NCBI GenBank assembly: GCA_019915135.1
Contig: JAHLMK010000018.1
Span: 744,001-808,000 of the forward strand
Reading direction: 5' to 3'
DNA from: Strobilurus pachycystidiatus
Lineage: Eukaryota; Basidiomycota; Agaricomycetes; Agaricales; Physalacriaceae
Length of the DNA stretch: 64,000 nucleotides
Every line of letters begins with the position of its first letter. Positions within the stretch are counted from its first letter, which is position 1. Under the pieces are notes generated by a model, which was given only the letters and a program-made list of their open reading frames with translations, was not told the origin of the DNA and did not search any database. Shown one piece after another: positions 32,334-43,282 of the stretch. Both the position numbers and the translations under genes were made by a program.

Positions 32334-33356
32334 TTATTCCTGGTTCGCGCGGAAAGGTTTTCCGTTGTCGGAATACAGTACGGGGTGTGGAAAGAGAATG
32401 AGTCCTCGATCCAAGGGTTGGACGGGGTTCGTGGATTTCTCGAATTCCACTCCGTATAGGAGACGTAGGTGGTGCGGGGTGTTGCAAGTTTGTTTTGCGC
32501 TGTATAGATGCACGGCCCAGGGGTCCAGGATGAGGGAAGGGGGGTGGTAGAACATCGTGAGATCTAGGCGTGGCTCGGTATAGAATGTCGGGGTTCGTAT
32601 ACGTCGTAGTGGCCCCCGTAGATATCTTGCCTGAAGAAGGCATAATCCTTCTTTCGTGTGTCGAGATAGATGTTGGGGGGTTCTCCACAGAACTTCCATA
32701 CATCGTGCCATGATGGGGATATGTCCGTTCACCAGAGACCGAAGAAGAACCCAGTCTTCCTCTAGTCCCAGCAACCTATAGACCACGTCTATGACCCATG
32801 CAGCTCTGCCCAGAAGGCTCCGGTATTGAGTAGGACCTGATCGTACTGTTGGTTTGAATTCCGCGATGTGGATGGTCAACTCCCTAAGGAGGGAGAGTAC
32901 TCGATGTTCGGTTCTGCGAGCTCGTACAAGGGGGGGGATAGTGTCGGAGGTTGTGGTGATTGGAGGCGTTACCCCAACGCCGGGGGAGGGGGGAGGTTCC
33001 GATGTAGTGGTACGTGGGCAGTATGGAGACTTCGTCCCATTGTTACGACCTGACCCCGCCGTGACAAGGACTCGCTCATGAGAGACTACCCCTGTAGTCA
33101 ACCCATAGCTTTCCTGCGAGGGTACCACGTACATCCTCGTATTGTGCTCGACTGGTCGTACTGTACCAGTCGTAGGGGCCCTCGATGGTCGCACATCCAT
33201 CTCGCCAGAGACTGTGATACCGTAGGAACCTAATCCCAAGGTACGAGGCTCGCCGCCGGACCTAGTCCCAGGTGTGGCGTCGGGGAGCCTTCTCTCGTCG
33301 GAGTCAACGACGTTGGCGGAGGTATCGAAGGGAGACATGTGGGTGAGTCCTACCAC
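32334..33356 (-). CDS. LARD-B ORF starting inside the LTR (340 aa, function unknown)
   Basis: An ATG at 33356, about 85 bases downstream of the TATA box in the 5' LTR, opens a 340-codon frame. It crosses the LTR/interior boundary and ends at 32334. The N-terminal third (MVGLTHMSPFDTSANV) is LTR-encoded and therefore also present in the 3' LTR as a short frame. The rest has a Pro/Thr-rich stretch and then YRLLGLEEDWVLLRSLV and later FYHPPSLILDPW. I recognise no family. A second frame (32703-32185, 172 codons) overlaps its end. In LARD-A the frame is broken. It may be a remnant Gag-like protein or chance; confidence is low. Confidence 0.35.
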   Translation of the reverse strand: MVGLTHMSPFDTSANVVDSDERRLPDATPGTRSGGEPRTLGLGSYGITVSGEMDVRPSRAPTTGTVRPVEHNTRMYVVPSQESYGLTTGVVSHERVLVTAGSGRNNGTKSPYCPRTTTSEPPPSPGVGVTPPITTTSDTIPPLVRARRTEHRVLSLLRELTIHIAEFKPTVRSGPTQYRSLLGRAAWVIDVVYRLLGLEEDWVLLRSLVNGHIPIMARCMEVLWRTPQHLSRHTKEGLCLLQARYLRGPLRRIRTPTFYTEPRLDLTMFYHPPSLILDPWAVHLYSAKQTCNTPHHLRLLYGVEFEKSTNPVQPLDRGLILFPHPVLYSDNGKPFRANQE

Positions 33357-33890
33357 GGAGAGTGCAGAGTGCCCAACGGAATTGTATGGGGGAAAACTGG
33401 TTAAGGACGAAGTCTGAGTAGCTAGTACAGCGTTGTCTCTGTATTTATACTAATCCCATGCTTGCTCATCGTTCCTCTTCTCGAAGCTTCTACCACATAC
33501 TCCCGATGCGTCGGGAGTGGTCCGACGCTGCGGATGACGGAGATCCCGACATCCCGATGACCGCCCGACAGATCGATGACCGCCCATTGGTCGGGAAGGC
33601 GGGTTTGGTCGGGTACCGACTCCCGCCTGACTCACGCGGCCTAAGTATATTCCCGGGGTGTCTTACACCATGTGCGCTCGCTCCAAAGTGTATCCGGGAG
33701 GGCGGGAAGCCCGACAAGGGCGGGACTTCAGGATCCCGGTTCTGTCGCCATAAGGGATTGAACTCTCAACCCCTTGATATATCTCTCGGCATCTTCCGGT
33801 GTGGCGCTGGTTTATGTAGCCGTAGCATCAGGACGCCAAAGTGTGACCAAAGTGGAGGGCCTTGAGTTGCGGTGAGGCCACATCATGACA
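33041..33890 (-). repeat. LARD-B 5' LTR
   Basis: 850 bp in reverse complement, followed on plus by the target duplication AAACC. One of its differences from the 3' LTR (C where the other has T, in the AAGCTTCGAGAA context) is also found between the two LTRs of LARD-A. Confidence 0.95.
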
Positions 33891-33895
33891 AAACC

Positions 33896-35514
33896 CTTGA
33901 ATTACGAGTGGTCAACTCCGATCACCTTGTCGGTAGATACTTCTTACCAAGCGGTAGGATATTACCTATCCCAAGTAGATCCGGATGACCCAAAGAAAAG
34001 ATACTATGCCAAGTTCATGTCTTTAACGCTCAACGACCGAGAAGCCAGGTACTCCCAAGCGAAGAGGGAATTGTTTGGTCTGTTCCGGGCATTGTCCGCG
34101 TGTAAGTACTATCTCCTAGGTTGTAGAAAACTAGAGATTGAAACAGATGCTAAGTACATCAAAGGGATGCTGTCGAATATTGACTCCCTAGCCAATGCCA
34201 ACCTACAAAGATGGGCAGAGGAGATTTTGATGTACCATTTCAAGCTTATACACGTACCAGGAAAAGTCCATGGTCCAGACGGTCTTAGCCGCCGTCCTGC
34301 TTTGGAGAACGACGAAGTAATACCCAGACCCGCTCAAGGGGATGAGGACAATCGAATCAATAGCTTTGAATATCAAGAACCTGAGGACCTTCCGACCGAA
34401 GACAAACCTCTGGAGTTTGAGACATTCAGATATGATATCGATACTAGGGGAGGCTACAGTCAGGAAATAGCTAGAAGTCCCTTGCCAAAGCATATGAAAG
34501 TATCTAAGGCGATCAGGACCTCCGCGTTAACTGGTATCAAGGACATTGAGGAGTGGATGGAGATCGAGGAGTTCCCTAGCTTAGTAAAAAGCAAGCAAGA
34601 ACGCCTTTGGGAAAATAGGTTGCCGGATCTCCAGCCACACTTGGTCGGGAGTAAAGTCCAGAAGGATGAAGACTTCGAAAGATGGAGTCAGGACTTTTCA
34701 ATCAGACACGAGAAACTATATAGGTCTCACTTAGATGGAAATCTCCGCCGTGTACTCCTACCGAAGGAACGGATTCCGATTTGCAAAGCTATGCATGACA
34801 GAGCTGGTCATAAAGGTCAGTACTCGGTGCTTCAGCTACTTGCCAAACGGTTCTGGTGGCCAGGGATGGAGGTAGACATACGGTGGTATGTGCGATCTTG
34901 CCTTATATGCCAAAAGAGACAGAAACGAAACATAAAGATAGCGCCAACCATCACCTCTACACCTGGGATATTCGAGAGGGCCTACATAGACACCTTCCGA
35001 ATGCCCAAGGCCGGGGAACATTCAGCCAAAAAGAAACAACCATCCAAGTGGGCTGGGTTCAACGCTGTTACCGTGGCAAGGTGTGGTCTGACAGGTTGGC
35101 CAGAAGCCAAAGCTCTCCGAGATGAAACAGCGGAAACACTGGGGGAATGGATCTTTGAGGACATTCTCTGCCGCTGGGGCTGCATCAAGGAGATTGTAAC
35201 GGACAATGGCCCAGCTATCAAGAAAGCCCTTAGACACATAGAGGAGAAATATGGCATCACGGGTATCCTAATTACCGCCTATAACAAACAGGCAAATGGT
35301 AAAGTCGAAAGAGGACATTGGGATATTCGCCAGTCACTCTTTAAGGTGTGTAAAGGAAATCCGGAACATTGGCCGGAGTATCTACACGAAGTCCTATGGG
35401 CAGAACGAATCACTATCAAAAGGAGTATAGGAACTTCTCCTTTCCATGCTGTAACGGGCTGTGAACCTATAATGCCTATGGACCTGGTGGAGATTACTTG
35501 GCTGGTGGACATGC
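33896..35514 (+). pseudogene. Gypsy-2 pol, part 2 (RNase H and integrase)
   Basis: After the AAACC duplication the pol frame continues with the RNase H domain (ITLSVDTSYQAVGYYLSQ, SQAKRELFGLFRALSA, LEIETDAKYIKGML), the integrase zinc region (HDRAGHKGQYSVLQ...CLICQKRQ), and the integrase core (YIDTF, TDNGPAIKKAL, NGKVERGHWD). At 35507-35514 the 8-bp GGACATGC marks the KDZ insertion; the frame resumes at 50327. Local frames read beyond 35514 are transposon sequence. Confidence 0.9.
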
Positions 35515-35541
35515 ACCTGTAGCTGTAGCACTTTGCATAAA
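35515..35541 (+). repeat. Left terminal inverted repeat of the KDZ transposon
   Basis: ACCTGTAGCTGTAGCACTTT and the next few bases match, with a few changes, the reverse complement of 50292-50318. From here to the transposase stop at 35805 I see no gene; the subterminal GCCTGGCTACAGCCAG is a near-palindrome. Confidence 0.7.
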
Positions 35542-35804
35542 TATCTGACACTAGCCACAAGTTACCTGACTTATATATCCCGGCCTTGCCAGGAAGCCTG
35601 GCTACAGCCAGACGGATGAAACTGACCTAGCGCGTGATCGGTCCGCCAGCTCCGAGGACTGTCATAGTGTCATCATGATTACATATGGGCTACGCGCCCA
35701 TGCCTCGCGCCCTCTTGACCGCGCCTCACTCCCAAATGGGACAGCAAACCCTGACGGTCTAGAACTAATGAAGATGCCATTGTGCCGGTACAGTACATCA
35801 CAGA

Positions 35805-38800
35805 TCAATCAACCCGCCGTCGTTTGCCGTCCATGCCGGCCCAGCGGCGAGCAAAGCGAGCCCCGACCCTATTCAACCAAGCCTTCTGCTGCAAGGCGTA
35901 AGCGCGCCGACCCCGCCGTAGTGCGGGACTCGCGTCGTCCTCCTCCAGATCTGCCCAACTCTGCCACCATCCTTCACCCCACTTCAACGACTCAAGAACT
36001 CGCCGTTGTTCTTCCTCCAACAACGCCACCTCTTCAGACCATCTCTTCTTGCGTGCATAAGCCCTGCACCACTCGACTCGCACAGCTGCCAAGGAGTCTA
36101 TGAGATCGGAATTCAAGGAAAAGGAAACGAGAGCGTACACTCGTGCATGTAGGCATCCGACTCCTGGTCGGGTGCTCCCAATGCAGTCCAAATCCAAGAC
36201 ACGGTTCGACGTGATGAGCCTCTGACCTCTGCCCCCGGTGCTGCTGACTCGTCAACCTCTAGTAGCTCCTCGGCCGCCTCTCTAACATCCTCCTCAATAT
36301 CCGGCTCCGCCGCCACAGGAGCATTCCGACCTAACCTCCCTGCTATCTTCGCCAATCGTCGAGCAGCCCGTCCGTCGTGATCTACAACAAATTTCATGGA
36401 GATGTCCTGCTTCTCCAAGACCTTGAAAGGTCCACAGCCCGCGGGACCTGCTAGGCTCAGCAACCCCGTATGCGCTTCCTGGTACCTTTGCGCTTCACTG
36501 TTGATGCGATCCGTGATGGTGTCAATGAGAGTGCGAGCTCGCCCGGTGCGCTTCTGGCCAGTGATGTTGCCATTGCGAAACTGGATCCAGTGGCGTTTGG
36601 CGTGTAAACGTTGTCGTAACTTCGTCAAGCTCTCGGAACACTGTGCCTGGCGAAGTCGGGTCTCCATCTCATAGATCGACATGCCTCGTCCTGAAGTTGG
36701 CCGTAGGTCGGTAGGAATGTCCGAGGGCATCCAAAGCTTGATTTGCTCGGCACTCAATGCTGGCGCATCAGGTCCTCGAGCCTCGCTCTCGGCATGAATT
36801 AGTGACGACGCTGGAGGCAGGAAGCTCTCCTGCAGACGTCGAAATCGTCCTAGTTGCTGAAAGAACGAGGTGCGCCACCTTTGCACCTTTTCATCGCGAC
36901 CAAGCGTTAGCTGCGATTTCGCTCGGAGTGCGGCTCGTATCTGTCGTCTACAAGACAGGAAATCAGGTCACGGAACACAGCGACGAAAGAGACATACTGT
37001 AAGGCCTGGAGGCGGATACCGAGTTTCAAAAAGACGGTCCCGCTCCCGCGCAGTCTGGTACCCTCCTCATCCTCCGCATCAGCCTGCGCCTCCGCCGCGT
37101 CCTCCGCCTGCAGGTCCCGCTGAACCTCGCCCACCGTCAAATCCTCCTTCGTCCAACTGGCGGCGTAGGGGTTGACTGCCGTGCGCTCCTTTTCAGGGTG
37201 GTCCTCCTGCGCGTGCCACTGCGTGATCATGGCGGTCCACTCATCCTTTTGCTGGGTGGTCACGCCTTCGCTGATCTCTTTGAAATTGTCGATTTGGCGG
37301 GGCTTCTCCTCTCGCGCGACTTGTAAGCGACGATGCAGCAACGCACCTGGCAACTGAACATGAGCACAATCACAACTATGACAGGAATTTAATAAGCTTA
37401 CCAACGCTGATATTCTTGGAGAAGTTGTGAGAGTCAATGATTTCCTCCAACGCTGCGTGACGTCCGTCTATATGCATCTCCTTCATGGCCGACGCCGCCG
37501 GGTTTAGCACAGCCCAAACTCTTTCCACCCCTTCACCATCCGTCATACCCGCCCCAGTTTTGTAGCGGAGAGAGTTGCAGGTGGCGCAATATTCGTCGTG
37601 AACACCGCCGTGCCATACTGGGAGCCCCACGCGGATCTTAGGAGCGGGGGCCTCCGCAGTCGAGTCGTGCTTCAACAGAGCGGGGTGCGATTCGTGACGA
37701 GCGGCGAGATTAACCTTCCACTGGCAACCAACATCATATGAGATGAGGATGAACATCAAACTGATGCTCCATATGGCGCACCAGAAGATGAAATCCATGT
37801 TTGCGTAGCTAGAGCGATTATCATTAGTGACCTAGTCAAGAAGTTACCGGGAATACTCACCGTTCCCCCTTCAGCAAATCCCCGATCCCAAGCGGCCTTA
37901 CGAGCTCGTGGCGAGCACAGATGCATCCGCCGATGCCCGTCGCCCGCAAGCCTGTCGAAAGACGCGTGTCCTTCTGCATAAGGGCCGCGAACGCGATACA
38001 AGTGCTAATCTGAAAGTTCATGAGTTTCCCTTTAAGGTCTAAATCATCGTATCGAACACTCACATCCTCTTCCTTGACGTAATTCTTGAGGTGATTGGTA
38101 TAAGCTTCTTGCGGCACTTGATACCCCAAGCCATCCCCAAGAATATTGTACGCTTTGTTCGCGCTCTTCTTTCTAAGCCTGTTGCGCATGCGGAAGTTGG
38201 CATCGAGGGCGAGATAGAGCATGAAGAGAAACCTTGGGAATCATTAGTGATCCGGCAACAATAGTGCTCCCAGAACGACGCACCTGTCCTCTGGGCTGGC
38301 ATTTCGCCAATCATCCGGGAGATTAACTCCTTCGCGGGGACAGGCCCAACATTGGACCGCTGTCGACCCCATCGTAGCCTTCTTGATCCCATCTTGACGC
38401 TGGCCGATGCCCGCTCGCCGCAATCGCTTGAGGTAGGCCCATTGTCGCGACATGAGACCGAACGCCTTGTATCGGTCCGGAAGCCATTCTGCTCCTTCGG
38501 GCGCAGACTTGCGCTCTAAGGTAGTGACGAAGTCGCGAACGTTGACGTTTGCGAGTACGTTAAGGAGACGGAAGAAGTCCAAGACTTCGATGGTTGCGAA
38601 CGTCTGAGGCTGTGCCAGTGATGCAGGGTACCACCCGTCGCGCATCGCCTGCTGCCAACGCGCCGCGGAGTCAGAGCGATCGCATTCGCAAAATGTAGCG
38701 CGAAGTTGATGGATTCCAGTCAGATGCATGACCGTGATCAGTCTGTCGGCGCTGGGTACTGGGCAAGACCCGCCTTGGTGACCAACTTGATGGATTCGTC

Positions 38801-39739
38801 CGAGCGCCGTGAGGGAAGTACGAGTAGACGTGTCACCACCAGACCAGGCCTGAACAAACGTCAATAGGACATCGACAATGCAATGTCAGACTTACGCGTA
38901 TGTTGTGCAGCGAGGTTCGATCGTGACGGCGCAGACAGCATCGTTCGCATTCCCAGAAATCTCCGCAAGTCTCACACCCGATGAGTTTGTCAACCGTTGG
39001 CCGCACTGTGGAGCTGGAGTGTTCGAGAGGAGTACTCGCCTGCGGAGGTGTACGTGCAGTCGCGGGAAAAATGGACGACGACGGCAGGGATGCAGAATGG
39101 TGCGGTTCATCGTCTTGGGCGGAATCTGCAGGAGGATTGTTTGGTGTGGCCTCGGGAGGGTGCGTCGGCGGTGTCGATGAGAACTGGACACCACATGTCG
39201 CACATTTGGGGGCGTCTCCTGGCTGCTTTCGCAGCATGGATTCATCTAAGACGAGCTGGGAGCTGGGGATCCAGACGGACATGGGGTCATCCTGCACCAA
39301 AGCGTTAGTAGGCCAGATCGCAGTACGGTGTTTTTGCACTTACCGAAGACTGGTGTCTCTTTTGCGAGGACAGTCTCGGGTCATCCTCGTCCCTCTCCTC
39401 ACCCGCCTCGTCGAGTCCCTGAGCGGGCGGCAGAGTATCAATAACCTCCCACCCGTCCTCCTCGTTGTAGTTAGGACCTGGGTCCCAGCCAGGCGAATTT
39501 TCACCGCCCTCCTCCAACCAATCAGCCCATTCCTGCCTAGCATTGCGGTGCGCCTTGCGTCGTTTTTTGGGAGGAGGGGGCCTTGGAGCTATAGACGTTT
39601 CGACGGTATTCGCGGGAGTGAAGGTGTAGACACGGTCCACGTCGAACCCATCGCGAGGAGCCTCCCAGGATTGATCCTCGTTGTCGTCTATTGCTGAAAA
39701 GTCTCCATGGCGCCGGCCTCCTCCCGCATGGCGACTCAT
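35805..39739 (-). CDS. KDZ-family transposase with cysteine-rich N-terminal domain, nine exons
   Basis: Exons as read: 39739-39344, 39291-38896, 38849-38284, 38232-38064, 38009-37861, 37808-37402, 37346-36998, 36947-36139, 36097-35805. They total 3534 nt, giving 1177 aa without a stop. The start MSRHAGGGRRHGDF suits the family. Residues about 160-265 hold CATCG and CETCGDFWECERCCLRRHD, the CxC-type zinc-binding region seen before KDZ domains. The catalytic region has YANMDFIFWCAI, SYDVGCQWK and TDGEGVERVW, the last two likely carrying acidic active-site residues. The C-terminal helical part ends VRVEWCRAYARKKRWSEEV. It should cut and join the 14.8-kb element. It appears intact; introns are 41-55 nt, and the 41-nt last intron is the least certain. 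Confidence 0.88.
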
Positions 39740-39881
39740 TCCGCGGAGTGCTCTTCCCGAAAGCAAGTGGGGGCGTGAGCGGGAGCGACAAGAGAAATGA
39801 TGACATTACCAAGTCAGATACCTAGGGTCCTCAGGCCTCAGCGCTCAGCACTACAATCCATCAAAGGCGTAATGCGTTGTC

Positions 39882-39952
39882 CGCTATATGGTGTACCGGT
39901 TACTGCCCTTCTCTAAATTTAATGGGTTCGGGTTCGAATCCTGCTGGCAACC
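39882..39952 (+). tRNA. tRNA-like sequence, probably a pseudo-tRNA
   Basis: A box A-like TGGTGTACCGG (39889-39899) and a perfect B box GGTTCGAATCC (39931-39941) are spaced as in a tRNA gene. The acceptor arms do not pair well and the anticodon arm is unclear, so it is likely a decayed tRNA or tRNA-derived element. It lies about 140 bp upstream of the transposase start, on the other strand. Confidence 0.35.
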
Positions 39953-40095
39953 TACCTGTTTTACATTTTACTTGATCGGGCCGGCAATTCAGCGGGATTC
40001 GCAATTTCGCATAGCGTCAGGGCGGGAATGATGAATCCCGACACAGGTCTAAACTCTAGACTCTAGCGAGCAAGTCATCTCTTCACTGATCAGTC

Positions 40096-40357
40096 ATGTC
40101 TACCCCATCGCTGTTCCCTCCTTTTGCACAGGCGAATAAATTTTTCGAGCTCTATTGGAACCTGGTATGAAGTACTACATGCTCATAAACTTCGGCGCCT
40201 CATCGACTGTACCCAGCCAATAGACCGCGACACTGAGACGTTGCGAGACGGTGACGAACGCGAACGGCCTCAACGTTGGTCTGCCGAGGATCAAATCCGT
40301 TTTCTCACTTTTCTCCGTGCTGTTGCAACGCGCTCAGGGTACGCATTCAGTCTCTGA
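40096..40357 (+). CDS. Small spliced gene of unknown function (KDZ cargo)
   Basis: Exon 1 40096-40164 (MSTPSLFPPFAQANKFFELYWNL) and exon 2 40217-40357 join in frame across a 52-nt GTATGA...CCCAG intron, giving 69 residues. The second exon has RWSAEDQIRFLTFLRAVATRSGY, which looks like a helical segment. A further intron at the GGTACGC near its end could extend it into 40395-40466. I do not recognise the family. Support is only the clean splice and frame continuity. Confidence 0.4.
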
Positions 40358-40614
40358 TCGCAGGTCAAGGGTTCTCAATTTCGCCTCATGGTCAGTGACT
40401 TCCGGCTTCCTCTGAATGCAGAGGTGGGTCGCGCGCCGACGGGGGAGCATCTTACGAGTCATCCGAGTCAGGAATGATAACCGTAACCGCTGGTCGTTTG
40501 TCTGGACGTAATCGTACACATGTGTAGTCACGGCCGCGCCAAAGTTATCATTGATAACATTCCAATCTGCAAGTACACGGGGGTTCTGGGTTCTGGTGTG
40601 ATCAGCCCCTACGC

Positions 40615-41015
40615 CTATGCAGCCCACGATGAGTCCTCCGCGTCGTCATCATCCATTCCACTCCTGGCCCAGACGCGTTCTATTCCTTCTTCGTCAGTCA
40701 GATGGACAGGAGCGCCAAGTCGATGCGTAACGTGATAAAGCCTTTGTTGGACCAGGGAAGTCGCGACTAGTAGGAGCTTGTCAGATCAGAGAATAGGGTC
40801 TATCATGCATTAGTGGTCGCACCTGCCCTTTTAATCATACGAATCATATGATTCTCAAAATCGAATGTGAAGGAGACGACGGGGGGAAGTGATTTGAGAA
40901 GGTGAACGAGCTCGCTATACGTTACGTTTTTTCGCTGGCGGTAGCTCTGGGAGACGGGCGCCGCAAGTGCGGACGTCTCGTGGGTGCGAGTAAGGCTCAT
41001 GTTGCATGCAAACAT
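40615..41015 (-). CDS. Two-exon gene of unknown function (KDZ cargo, 114 aa)
   Basis: Exon 1 41015-40823 and exon 2 40766-40615 join across a 56-nt intron (GTGCGA...TACTAG) and give 115 codons including the stop. The protein contains YSELVHLLKSLPPVVSFTF and LTDEEGIERVWARSG, then an acidic tail DDDDAED. The GIERVW string recalls the GEGVERVW motif of the nearby transposase, but the surroundings do not match a catalytic domain, so I do not call it a transposase fragment. Start choice: an upstream ATG (MFACNM) and a second (MSLTRT) are both possible. Confidence 0.5.
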
Positions 41016-41671
41016 TGCCAGCTAGGGAGGTAGTTAAGGGTTGGCGCCGGGTATCGTGCATAGAATGGACGATATTCAGATTCGACGTTAACCCTAGAAA
41101 GAAAGATCAATCAGATTCGGGGATAGCACCCAAGGAAGGACTTATCTCGCGCGGCTCGATGTAGCGGTCTACAAAAGTTGCTGCAAAAGTCAGCGCCAAG
41201 ATAGTCTACCAGTCGGGGAGTCGCCATCGGTCCTCGGTGTTGTGCTCCCTCGGCGAGCGTGAAAGTTCCACCAAGTTAAGGCTCGAGATGTTACAAGTCG
41301 GAGATTATTCGGACGTCACGGAGCATTGGGGACATCAGCCAATATGAGGATCTCTCTTGGCCCACGCGTCAAGGCAGGCTGGTGTGTGGGGCGACCGCCC
41401 GCCACGTACCTTCGCTTCAGTCCTCAACTAAACTCTTTTCGGCGAGCTTCTGATGGTGGGCCTGGCAAACTGATCGCGGTTTGAGATTGAGGTACGCACA
41501 TGTCTAATGATGTAGTGGTTAAGTTATGAGACCGGTTGCTGCACCGCCACTGATATCAGCATTGTAAAGCGCGCTCGGCGTTGGAAGCCGGTCGGCATCT
41601 CCCGCATGTAGATCAATGACACCCTCTCAATCCAATTGGCGCAACTAACTATCGGCAGGATCCTCTACTTA
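41016..41671. other. Intergenic stretch in the KDZ cargo
   Basis: There are no frames with plausible splicing, no repeats, and no RNA motifs that I can support. Confidence 0.4.
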
Positions 41672-42290
41672 TTACTGGTCCGCGTCAACGTCTACTATAG
41701 CCCACTCATCGCTGTCTACATCCACTGCCCATTCTCGCGTCTCCTCCTCCGTTGCTCCCCCCTCATCACGGGCCTGGCGACGCACTTGAAACTCGAACGC
41801 ATCCCGATCGTACAGGTAGTACAAATGATGATGGAAATTCAGAGCACCACGCTTGACTGGGTGGTGCGTGTCTAAGTCGTATGTCTGACGGCAGACGTCG
41901 AGGATCAGCCTGTATGTGTCCAGGATCTCAGCCCAGAGATCCTCGCCCTCCTCCTTCAACGGCACAACGTTGACGTACCGCTCGGCGAGACGCAATAACT
42001 GGGCTCGGGCTTGGGCCGCACGGCGACAGATCTCGCCGAAGACTTTTCTGGCACCGAACAGGGTGGCCTTCGCAAACTGGGGAGTGCGCATGGCTTTCTT
42101 GACGATGAGGAAGGTGTAGTCAAGACCTCCACGCTCTTGAGTTTGGATCAGCATGGTCCGGTGCTGGTTGCGAAGTCTCGTGAGGTAAGTCCCGGCCGCG
42201 GAATCAACCCGAAATCTTTGTCGTCGTCAGCCAGGAATACAGAGCTTTGATACGGTGAGGGCCTACTTACGCAGTGGGATTATCGGTCAT
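41672..42290 (-). CDS. Two-exon gene of unknown function (KDZ cargo, helical)
   Basis: Exon 1 is only 20 nt (42290-42271, MTDNPTA), joined in frame over a 55-nt intron (GTAAGTAG...ACAAAG) to exon 2 (42215-41672). The protein of about 187 residues is rich in Arg, Ala and Leu with a likely helical core (LLRLAERYVNVVPLKEEGED) and an acidic tail (AVDVDSDEWAIVDVDADQ). The first exon removes the need for the internal ATG at 42154. No family recognised. It is convergent with nothing and is followed by about 660 bp of empty sequence. Confidence 0.6.
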
Positions 42291-43282
42291 CCGCAATCTG
42301 TGCGGCTCTTCATACGGCTTGAGGGCTGAACGCCGCGGGCTATTGGTCGAGGGCGTTAATGGACAACGACCTCGGGCGAGCGACGACTCACGCTGGGGGC
42401 AGTAAGGCAGGAGGCTCTGCCAGAGCTCTCAGTTGGGTATCGATGATGCTTGGTGCGTGCTGGCGCCGGCTGGGCATCTCGTGCGATTGGATGGAAAGAA
42501 GTGCGCGCGGGGGTCCCAAATTCATCGCCTATTTAAATAGTCTGACGGTAACTTACGGGGAATGAATTTCCTCGTCCAGCGATATAAAGACATGTCAAAA
42601 ATAATAAACAATTATAATTGCTGGTCCCTGACGAAGACCAAAGGAGATAAATGGAAGGGCCCTCAGGAGGAATTGAGCCGTCGCAGAGCGACGATACGCA
42701 ATTGCCTGACCCAACCACTCAATCAAATGAGAGTACTCCTCGAGATAACTGTATGAATCGGCAAAATATTCATTATATCAGAGACTGACTGGCATGAGGG
42801 AACTGTGACTGAGTATTGGCCTGTGGCACAGTAATGACTTAATTCCATAAAAATTCGAGTCCCAGTGCACCAAGGATGCACCGGGAATCGAACCCCAGCA
42901 CTCCATGGAGGAAACGGAGTGCCGTACCGCTACACCACCGCGGTCGATAGGTGGACGGTTTTGAGTCTACACAGCAGCAAATCAGTAGTACCAGCGCTTC
43001 GAACCCCTTCATAGGTCCCTTCACACCTTCGGATGTCTTCAGCTTGGATCCCCCACGCCAATCTAATTCTTGAGTGACGGTGAATAGGCAAACATGGTAA
43101 GTACTCGCGAAACCGGCTCATCCGGACGTCATCCGAAATTTCTATTGTTTAATATGTCTGACTTGCATATTTGAGACAAAATCGCTTTCATTCTTGCAGT
43201 GGACGTTCATCCTCATCTCGTCGCCTCTCTCGTAGCTTCCTCTACTGCTCCCCTGCGTAACTTTCATCGATACTCCCGGATC
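42291..43282. other. Intergenic stretch with one tRNA-like sequence
   Basis: Apart from the tRNA-like segment at 42874-42946 I see no coding or repeat structure here. Confidence 0.4.
42874..42946 (-). tRNA. tRNA-like gene, possibly degenerate
   Basis: On minus the A box TGGTGTAGCGG and the B box GGTTCGATTCC are perfect, and the T arm TGGGG/CCCGG is acceptable. A 6-bp stem CACTCC/GGAGTG surrounds GTTTCCTCCAT where the anticodon arm should be, so the loop is too long for a standard tRNA unless a short intron or slippage is present. Acceptor pairing is poor. It is a tRNA-like or tRNA-derived sequence; the amino acid is not assigned. Confidence 0.45.

Larger units (their letters stand above)
25347..33890 (-). 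mobile_element. LARD-B: second non-autonomous LTR element, inserted in Gypsy-2 pol
   Basis: Both 850-bp LTRs are present with the 5-bp duplication AAACC at 25342-25346 and 33891-33895. Orientation is opposite to Gypsy-2. Without the 4.1-kb DNA element at 27089-31166 and its duplication it is 4459 bp, against 4453 bp for LARD-A, and the interiors are collinear. The site just inside the 5' LTR reads ATGGGACGAAGTC, a possible primer binding site starting TGG; LARD-A has ATAGGACG there. There are about five LTR-LTR differences by eye. Confidence 0.93.
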
